Shown here piece after piece: positions 1 to 4,932 of a stretch of 5,604 nt of DNA (position 1 is the stretch's first letter; each line of letters begins with the position of its first letter). The notes beneath the pieces were generated by a model. That model searched no databases and had not been told where the DNA came from. It was given only the letters and a program-made list of their open reading frames with translations. Source of the stretch: an uncultured Porphyromonas sp. (GTDB taxonomy: Bacteria; Bacteroidota; Bacteroidia; Bacteroidales; Porphyromonadaceae); assembly GCA_927910985.1 (NCBI GenBank), contig CAKMOP010000053.1, positions 1 through 5,604 on the forward strand. Reading direction: 5' to 3'. The position numbers were made by a program, and so were the translations under genes.

Positions 1-132
1 CTCCCTAAGGCAAGGAGCGACAGCTCCGTAAGTCAAGTCCAAGCAAGTGCCCAGCTCCACAAGACTGAGCCACGACACCGCACGCGCCACCACCATCTTC
101 TCACACTTTCCCCTACTTCCCCAGCACTTTAG

Positions 133-152
133 CCCCCTCCAGAGGGAGGGGG
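133..152. repeat. GC-rich inverted repeat (hairpin)
   Basis: CCCCCTCC (133-140) and GGAGGGGG (145-152) form a perfect 8-bp stem around the loop AGAG. Neither strand has a T-run after the stem, so it lacks the tail of an intrinsic terminator. It may still act as a transcript-end or stalling hairpin for a gene left of the window, but that is inference. Confidence 0.5.
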
Positions 153-162
153 AGCCCCCCAT

Positions 163-303
163 CAATATCGGGGAGAAATCAAACCAATAAAGGTGCGCCT
201 CCCAAGCTATATTGCTCCACACGCAAAGCTATATTGCTTTACCTGCGAAGCTATATTGGTTCGACTCCCGAGCAATATAGGTGCGCACACCGCACCAATA
301 AGC
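163..303. repeat. 22-bp-phased array of CTATATTG/CAATATAG cores
   Basis: An 8-bp core recurs every 22 bp: CAATATCG 163, CAATAAAG 185, CTATATTG 207, CTATATTG 229, CTATATTG 251, CAATATAG 273, and CAATAAGC 296 (one base out of phase). A degenerate CTACTCTG sits at 317, back in phase. The three central cores are identical and point one way; the flanking cores are the reverse complement. The roughly 14-bp intervals differ but keep features: the intervals before the direct cores end in AAG or GAG, and the cores at 185 and 273 are both followed by GTGCGC. The period is not a multiple of three, so a peptide repeat is unlikely. It is also too short for CRISPR. The spacing equals about two helical turns, which suits a protein-binding array or an iteron-like element. 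The function is unknown. Confidence 0.75.
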
Positions 304-421
304 CGGACAAGCATCCCTACTCTGGATGTGCTTCACCACCCTGCTCGCCTGACTTCCCCGCTCATAGGCTGCGGAGTGCCAGCACAGCGCGCCCGTGCCA
401 TAACCGTCCGTAAAGAGGGCT

Positions 422-452
422 TTATATCGCGCGCGCGAACAATTATATATAA
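422..452. repeat. Alternating CG palindrome with TA-rich arms
   Basis: A perfect 12-bp palindrome, TCGCGCGCGCGA, lies at 427-438. It is flanked by TTATAT (422-427) and ATATAA (447-452), which are themselves inverted repeats. The alternating purine-pyrimidine tract could adopt a left-handed or cruciform form under supercoiling, and the arms are easily melted. No function is shown. Confidence 0.4.
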
Positions 453-549
453 GCAGGAGCGTAGCGCCCACCCTCGCTCTTGGGCGTCCGTCCTCCTCAG
501 CGCATAGCGCTCACACTCAGCACACCACGAGAGAAAGTGCGCAAAAGAA

Positions 550-580
550 TTGTCGTTCCCACCAAGAAAAGGTAACTTTG
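550..580 (+). promoter_or_regulatory. Bacteroidota-type promoter for the NYN gene
   Basis: TTG at 550-552 is followed after 20 bp by TAACTTTG at 573-580. This matches the Bacteroidota primary sigma factor pattern (TTTG/TTG, 19-21 bp, TAnnTTTG). Transcription would be expected to start near 587, giving a leader of about 34 nt before the ATG at 621. That leader is AT-rich and has no Shine-Dalgarno motif, as is usual in this phylum. Confidence 0.72.
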
Positions 581-600
581 CAGTGGAATTCGCTTTATTT

Positions 601-615
601 ATTCAATAATTGAAT
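601..615. promoter_or_regulatory. Palindrome just before the NYN start codon
   Basis: ATTCAAT-A-ATTGAAT is a perfect inverted repeat with a one-base centre. It ends five bases before the ATG at 621 and lies wholly in the predicted 5' leader. It could be an operator for a dimeric regulator, possibly an autoregulatory site. As RNA, a one-base loop is too tight, so any hairpin would be shorter. A chance AT-rich palindrome is possible. Confidence 0.35.
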
Positions 616-620
616 TAGCA

Positions 621-1844
621 ATGACAACAAAAGAAAGAAAGACGCCGCTGACGCGAATTGGTATTTTTTATGATGGCAATTATTTCTGGCACGTCAGTAC
701 GTTTTACTACCAATTCCACGAGCGAAAAAGTCGCCTCAGCGTAGGTGGCCTGCACCGCTTCCTCAAGTATCAAATCGCTCAGATGGAGGGAACTTCCCCC
801 GAGCTGTGTAAGATTGTTGACGCCCATTACTTCCGTGGACGACTCACCGCAACCGAAGCCGCCAAGGCCTCAGGAGATGTCCTCTACTACGAGCGTCTCT
901 TCGACGACGTGCTGAACTCGGAGAACGTGATGATGCACCACCTTCCCCTCTCCCGAACGGGCAAGGGGAACAAGAAGAAGGAGAAGGGCGTCGATGTCCT
1001 CTTCGCTCTCGAAGCCTACGAACGCGCCCTGCAGCACCAGTTTGACGTCGTCGTCCTCATCGCTGCCGATGGCGACTACATCCCCCTAATCCGCAAGCTC
1101 CACGCCCTTGGCACACGCGTGATGGTCCTCGGATGGGACCTCGTGCACGAAGGAGAAGGCCGCAAGGAGCCCACCACGACCTATACCTCGTACGAACTCC
1201 TCGAAGAGGCGACTTACCCCGTGATGATGAACGAGCTCATCGATAGCCGTGCCTACCGCACCGACCCCATCGTCAATGGGCTATTCGTCAATAAGGGACC
1301 GAACGAAGACCGCGGCCGTGATTTCCGTGGTCGCCCCTACCAAGCTCCTCAGGTGCGCACGCGTACGATTGACCCCGCCACCCTATCTGCCTCCAGCGAA
1401 GGAAGCTCTCCGCTGGAGGGAGCCCTGAGCGAGGGTAGCGAGTCCGTAGAGCTGGCACAGGCTCCCGAGCCTGAGCTCACGCTGACCGTCCAGGACTCCC
1501 TCGTCACGCCCGAGGTGAAGGTCATCGGGCATATTGACCTCCCCGAGCCTCGACACGACTTCTACAAGTCAACCTCAGAGCCAGAGGAAGCGCACGCTCC
1601 ACAGAAGCGTCTTCCCTTAGGCGAAGAGCTCCACGACGGACTCGTGCGCGGGCAAATCAATGCCCTCAAGGCTGGCTTCGGCTTCATCGATGTCGGTACG
1701 GGAGAGAACGCCTTCTTCCACTACCGCAGCCTCAACGGCATCAGCTTCAACGACCTCTATGTAGGTGACTTCGTAGAGCTTCGCCTGGGACGCAGCGAGA
1801 AAAATCAGCTCGTCGCCTCCGAAGTAGCTCTCATCGAAGCGTAG
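621..1844 (+). CDS. NYN (PIN-like) domain protein with C-terminal cold-shock-like domain
   Basis: This 407-aa protein is probably a cytoplasmic RNA-binding protein or ribonuclease. Residues 11-200 resemble the NYN/LabA branch of the PIN-like fold. They contain FYDGNYF with Asp18, KGVDVLFAL with Asp125, and AADGDYIPL with Asp150 and Asp152, which are the acidic positions expected to bind metal in this family. Residues 215-330 form a low-complexity Ser/Glu/Pro-rich linker. Residues 340-407 resemble a cold-shock OB fold: GQINALK, then GFGFI (352-356) and FFHY (365-368), matching the two RNA-contact motifs, then LYVGDFVEL. The ATG at 621 is chosen because a good promoter lies just upstream and the NYN core begins within 15 residues. 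The gene appears monocistronic, bounded by its own promoter and a strong terminator. The RNA target is unknown, and nuclease activity is inferred from the intact acidic residues. Confidence 0.85.
   Translation: MTTKERKTPLTRIGIFYDGNYFWHVSTFYYQFHERKSRLSVGGLHRFLKYQIAQMEGTSPELCKIVDAHYFRGRLTATEAAKASGDVLYYERLFDDVLNSENVMMHHLPLSRTGKGNKKKEKGVDVLFALEAYERALQHQFDVVVLIAADGDYIPLIRKLHALGTRVMVLGWDLVHEGEGRKEPTTTYTSYELLEEATYPVMMNELIDSRAYRTDPIVNGLFVNKGPNEDRGRDFRGRPYQAPQVRTRTIDPATLSASSEGSSPLEGALSEGSESVELAQAPEPELTLTVQDSLVTPEVKVIGHIDLPEPRHDFYKSTSEPEEAHAPQKRLPLGEELHDGLVRGQINALKAGFGFIDVGTGENAFFHYRSLNGISFNDLYVGDFVELRLGRSEKNQLVASEVALIEA
1390..1419. repeat. Inverted repeat inside the NYN gene linker
   Basis: CCTCCAGCG (1390-1398) and CGCTGGAGG (1411-1419) are perfect 9-bp inverted arms around a 12-nt loop. 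They fall in the part of the gene that encodes the disordered Ser/Glu linker, around residues 257-267. The arms could form an mRNA hairpin. Protein constraint is weak here, so the structure may be tolerated rather than selected. Confidence 0.4.
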
Positions 1845-1893
1845 CAGAGGCAGAGGCGTCACCGACACGTCCACCTCCCTTTCTAAAGAATTT

Positions 1894-1940
1894 AACCAGC
1901 GCACCACGGCAGGATTTTCCGCCGTGGTGCGCTGGTTTTT
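1894..1940 (+). terminator. Strong intrinsic terminator after the NYN gene
   Basis: AACCAGCGCACCACGGC (1894-1910) pairs perfectly with 1921-1937 over 17 bp around a 10-nt loop that can fold further (GGA with TCC). A run of five T at 1936-1940 follows. It lies 50 bp past the NYN stop codon and separates that unit from the rseC-rnf unit. The opposite side lacks a clean T-run, so it is mainly a plus-strand terminator. Confidence 0.92.
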
Positions 1941-2028
1941 ACCCCAAAGACACGACCAACCAAGAAGCTACCACCGTCATTATAAGCACCTTACCTCCCA
2001 TAAGCAAGGGACACGACACGCGTATTTG

Positions 2029-2060
2029 TTTGCACTTTTGTCCGTGAATACATACATTTG
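2029..2060 (+). promoter_or_regulatory. Bacteroidota-type promoter for the rseC-rnf operon
   Basis: TTTG at 2029-2032, a 20-bp spacer and TACATTTG at 2053-2060 match the phylum's promoter consensus very closely. Other TTTG copies at 2025-2028 and 2037-2040 give poorer spacing. Transcription should begin near 2067, leaving a long leader of about 120 nt before rseC. Confidence 0.78.
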
Positions 2061-2091
2061 TTTCTGTGAATGAATGGCTCGGAGGACGCCC

Positions 2092-2120
2092 CCTATACCC
2101 TATATATATTATAGTGTAGG
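2092..2120 (+). promoter_or_regulatory. Possible hairpin in the rseC-rnf leader
   Basis: CCTATAC (2092-2098) can pair with GTGTAGG (2114-2120) in RNA, with one G-U pair. The loop contains a further TATA/TATA pairing (2101-2104 with 2110-2113). It lies inside the predicted 5' leader, about 70 nt before the rseC start. I recognise no riboswitch class. It may be a stability element or protein site, or simply TA-rich sequence. Confidence 0.3.
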
Positions 2121-2189
2121 TGCGGGAATAGGTCGCCGAGGGAACTTGGGTCGATAACTACGGCCCCTCACCCAGCAAGACTTCACCAC

Positions 2190-2600
2190 ATGAACGGAAC
2201 TATTAACGGGACGGAGCAACGTCTGGGAGTCGTCACAGCTATATCTCCCGACAGCGTGACCGTCCACCTCCAGCAGCAAAGTGCCTGCTGTCACTGCCAC
2301 GCACGTGACCTGTGCGTGAGCACGGAGTGCCGTGACCTCGAGCTTCGCCTCCAGAGCCACGGGCAGCGCTTCACCGTCGGCCAGTCGGTTCGCATCGTAG
2401 CACACCGCCGTGTCGGACGCTTAGCCGTCCTCCTGGCCTTCGTCCTCCCCCTCCTTCTTCTGCTACTCACTCTGAGCTTAGCCCAGACGCTCCTGACACT
2501 GAGCGAAGGGGTGAGTGTACTCCTTGCCCTCGGTCTGCTGACCCTCTATTACCTCGTCTCTACACCCAGCGTCAGCGGCTGGCTGGCAGCCTTGTCTTGA
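2190..2600 (+). CDS. rseC: RseC/MucC family membrane protein, Rnf-associated
   Basis: This 136-aa protein fits the RseC family, named for E. coli RseC, which acts with the Rsx (Rnf-type) complex in reducing SoxR and influences sigma-E. The N-terminal part (10-70) is a small beta-rich domain with a Cys cluster: Cys33, Cys34, Cys36, Cys42 and Cys47 in a CCxCx5C setting, typical of the family and suggestive of metal, Fe-S or thiol chemistry. Two hydrophobic segments follow (about 76-98 and 105-124), so it should sit in the inner membrane. It is the first gene of the operon, 44 bp before rnfB, a placement common in Bacteroidota. That context suggests a role in Rnf assembly or redox tuning rather than in SoxR control, which I infer. 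No Shine-Dalgarno is visible. The ATG is used because the family domain begins right after it. Confidence 0.85.
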   Translation: MNGTINGTEQRLGVVTAISPDSVTVHLQQQSACCHCHARDLCVSTECRDLELRLQSHGQRFTVGQSVRIVAHRRVGRLAVLLAFVLPLLLLLLTLSLAQTLLTLSEGVSVLLALGLLTLYYLVSTPSVSGWLAALS

Positions 2601-2644
2601 GCGTAGAGCCCCACACTCCTGACCACGAATAGCACCATACTCCT

Positions 2645-3562
2645 ATGTATATCACCATCATTGTCCTGACGCTCATCGGTATCATCGGCGCAGGACTACT
2701 GTACGTCGTCTCCCAGAAGTTCGAAGTCAAGGAAGACCCGCGCATCGCAGAGGTCGCTGAAGTTCTTCCCCAAGCGAACTGTGGCGGCTGCGGCTTCCCT
2801 GGCTGTGCCGCCTTCGCAGGGGCTTGCTGTAAGAGCGCCAGCCTCGACGGGCTCTTCTGCCCTGTCGGCGGCTCCCCCGTCATGGAGAAGGTCAGCGGCA
2901 TCCTCGGCGTCACCGCTCAGAAGAAAGACCCACTCATCGCTGTCCTGCGCTGCAACGGCACCTGCGAGGCACGCCCCCGCACCAACATCTATGACGGCGC
3001 CAGTAGCTGTACCGTCGCCGCCGCCCTCTACAAGGGCGACACCGACTGCAGCTGGGGTTGCCTTGGTATGGGCGACTGCGTCGACTCCTGCCACTTCGAT
3101 GCGATGTATATGGATCCCGAGACCCGCCTGCCAGTCATCATAGAGGACAAGTGCGTGGCCTGCGGTGCCTGCGTCAAGGCCTGCCCGAAGTATATCATTG
3201 AGCTACGCAAAAAGGGACCTAAGGGCCGCCGTATCTTCGTCAGCTGCGTCAATAAAGACAAGGGCGGAGCGGCCAAGAAGGCCTGCGGTAATGCCTGTAT
3301 CGGTTGCTCGCTCTGCTTCAAGGAATGTAAGTTCGAGGCCATCACCATTGCCGACAACCTCTCCTACATCGACCACACCAAGTGCCGTCTCTGCCGCAAG
3401 TGTGTCACCGTCTGCCCCACACACGCCATCCATGAATTAGGCTTCCCTCCCCCCAAGCCCAAGGAAGAAGCTCCGAAGAAGGAAGACACCACACCTACGT
3501 CTGCTCCCTCCACGCCATCGAGCACTCCAACCACAGAGACCGCTACTCCTGCCCAATCTTAG
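2645..3562 (+). CDS. rnfB: Rnf electron transport complex subunit B (ferredoxin-side Fe-S protein)
   Basis: RnfB takes electrons from reduced ferredoxin and passes them into the membrane complex. Residues 3-23 form an N-terminal membrane helix. Next comes the RnfB-type 4Fe-4S motif CGGCGFPGC, with Cys46, Cys49, Cys54 and Cys72. A Cys-rich middle follows (Cys103, 107, 122, 135, 139, 145, 149). Three classical CxxCxxCxxxC ferredoxin motifs lie at Cys170-180, Cys218-228 and Cys247-257. The spacing at Cys135/139/145/149 (Cx3Cx5Cx3C) could hold or share another cluster. The tail from about 265 to 305 is Pro/Thr/Ser/Ala-rich with a Lys/Glu start and no cysteines, probably disordered. The length of 305 aa suits the long form seen in anaerobes, versus about 190 aa in E. 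coli RsxB. It is preceded by rseC and followed 21 bp later by the apparent rnfC start. Confidence 0.95.
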   Translation: MYITIIVLTLIGIIGAGLLYVVSQKFEVKEDPRIAEVAEVLPQANCGGCGFPGCAAFAGACCKSASLDGLFCPVGGSPVMEKVSGILGVTAQKKDPLIAVLRCNGTCEARPRTNIYDGASSCTVAAALYKGDTDCSWGCLGMGDCVDSCHFDAMYMDPETRLPVIIEDKCVACGACVKACPKYIIELRKKGPKGRRIFVSCVNKDKGGAAKKACGNACIGCSLCFKECKFEAITIADNLSYIDHTKCRLCRKCVTVCPTHAIHELGFPPPKPKEEAPKKEDTTPTSAPSTPSSTPTTETATPAQS

Positions 3563-3583
3563 ACCTCACAGCCCTACACGTTT

Positions 3584-4923
3584 ATGCTCGCACATTCCGC
3601 CTCGGGGGTATTCACCCACCCGAAAACAAGCTCTCAGCTAAGCGACCCATCGAGGAGCTTCCTCTGCCCCATGAGGTCATCATCCCCATCGGTCAGCACA
3701 TCGGTGCCCCAGCCACCCCTACGGTACAGAAGGGTGACCTCGTCAAGGTAGGCACCGTCATTGCTAAGACCACGGGCTTCGTCTCGGCCAACATCCACTC
3801 CTCTGTCGCAGGCAAGGTCACGAAGATCGACAGCTTCTTTGACGCTGGCGGCTACAAGCGCCCCGCCATCGTCATCGCCGTAGCCCAGAGCGAAGAAGAG
3901 GAATGGGAAGAAGGGATTGACCGCTCCAAGACCCTCGTCAAGGACTGCTCCCTCTCCCCCAAGGAAATCATCGACCGTATCAGTGCTGCAGGTATTGTTG
4001 GGCTCGGGGGCGCGACCTTCCCCACGCACGTCAAGCTCACCCCTCCCCCAGGAGCTAAGGCCGAAGTCCTCATCATCAACGCTGTCGAATGTGAGCCCTA
4101 CCTCACCAGCGACCACGCTCTGATGATGGACAAGTCCGATGAAATCCTCGTCGGCGTCGAGCTTCTCAAGCGTGCCCTCGGCGTAAATCGTGCTGTCATC
4201 GGCGTAGAGAACAATAAGAAGAACGCCATCCTTCGCCTCTCACAGATCGCGATGGACTACCCCGGCACGGAGGTAATGCCCCTCAAGGTGCAGTACCCTC
4301 AGGGCGGAGAAAAGCAGCTCATCGATGCCGTCCTACGCAAGCAGGTCAAGAGCGGCGCACTCCCCATCTCCGCTGGAGCTGTCGTGCAGAACGTGGGCAC
4401 CGTCTTCGCCATCTACGAAGCCGTACAGAAGAACAAGCCCCTCATCGAGCGCATCACCACCGTCACAGGCAAGCACCTCGAGAAGCCTTCGAACTACCGC
4501 GCTCGCATCGGTACGCCCATCGGTCACCTCATCACCGCCTCGGGCGGTCTCCCCGAAGATACGGGCAAGATCATCGGCGGTGGTCCGATGATGGGTAAGG
4601 CTCTGCTCTCGGCAGATATACCCGTGACGAAGGGAACATCAGGTATCCTCATCCTCCCTCGTGAGGAGTCGACACGTCGCCCCATGCGCAACTGCATCCG
4701 CTGCGCCAAGTGCGTCACTGTCTGCCCCATGGGACTCAACCCCGCCTTCCTCATGCGTGACGTCCAGTATGCCGACTGGGGAGCCACCGAGAAGGGCTAC
4801 ATCGTCGACTGCATCGAGTGTGGCTCATGTAGCTATACCTGCCCAGCGAACCGCCCCCTACTCGACTACATCCGCACGGGCAAGCAGAAGGTCTCCGCCC
4901 TCATCCGTGCACGCAAAAGCTAA
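3584..4923 (+). CDS. rnfC: Rnf complex subunit C, with an apparent 1-nt frameshift right after the start codon
   Basis: RnfC is the peripheral NADH-side subunit of Rnf. Read in the frame that ends at TAA 4921-4923, the sequence shows the conserved N-terminus TFRLGGIHPPENK (from 3592), a barrel-type domain with GFVSANIHSSVAGKV, and the Gly-rich FMN/NADH motif GIVGLGGATFPTH from 3991 (about residue 137). Two 4Fe-4S motifs follow: CIRCAKCVTVC from 4693 and CIECGSCSYTC from 4810. About 446 aa is a normal length. The oddity is the start. ATG 3584 is out of frame, and read as written it gives only a 55-codon peptide ending at TAG 3749-3751. The rnfC frame has no ATG, GTG or TTG from its upstream stop at 3433-3435 until ATG 4123, which would drop the barrel and FMN motif. 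One extra base after ATGCT would give MLRTFRLGG, the family-like start. All later sequence is intact. The rnfD start is 9 bp downstream. Confidence 0.85.
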
Positions 4924-4932
4924 TCCCCTCCT

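Larger units (their letters stand above)
1..540. other. Gene-free upstream region
   Basis: I see no convincing gene here. The plus frame that is open from the left edge to a TAG at 130-132 reads as 43 Ser/His/Thr/Pro-rich residues with no family signature. The other two plus frames stop at 6-8 and 29-31, so a gene from the left could end at any of these. A minus-strand frame from ATG 162 runs off the left edge, but it reads as compositional noise. The stretch instead holds short hairpins: GGAGC/GCTCC at 14-27 with loop GACA, a GC-rich one at 133-152, AAGCATCC/GGATGTGCTT at 309-333 with a bulge, TAAAG/CTTTA at 411-424, CGCCCA/TGGGCG at 465-486, and AGCGC/GCGCT at 499-511. It also carries the 22-bp-phased array listed separately. 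No tRNA or rRNA was recognised. Confidence 0.6.

Noticed and set aside
133..152. Intrinsic terminator at the GC-rich hairpin
   Set aside because: No T-run follows the stem on either strand.
1..162. Minus-strand open frame from ATG 162 running off the left edge
   Set aside because: The 54 residues look compositional (Gly/Trp/Cys/Leu mix) with no motif. A TAGCTTTG-like -7 element at 231-224 on the minus strand lacks a properly spaced upstream TTTG.
163..303. CRISPR array
   Set aside because: The conserved core is only 8 bp, the period is 22 bp, cores occur in both orientations, and no cas gene is present.
229..471. Minus-strand ORF of 80 codons over the same region
   Set aside because: It covers the repeats and the CG palindrome and has no recognisable domain or upstream promoter.
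193..507. Plus-strand ORF of 104 codons across the repeat array
   Set aside because: It is translated through out-of-phase 22-bp repeats, has no promoter or family motif, and its composition looks like random translation of intergenic DNA.
2572..3440. Several antisense and alternate-frame ORFs over rnfB
   Set aside because: They are shadows of the GC-rich, C-ending codons of rnfB, whose Fe-S motifs leave no doubt about the true frame.
3436..3594. RnfB-RnfC fusion through a -1 frameshift near the end of rnfB
   Set aside because: The rnfC frame is open there, but its translation is not family-like and I see no slippery site in the tail. A start-proximal 1-nt change explains the data more simply.
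4123..4923. rnfC starting at ATG 4123 (266 aa)
   Set aside because: It would remove the barrel domain and the GLGGATFPTH motif that are clearly encoded upstream in the same frame, and the resulting protein would be far too short for RnfC.
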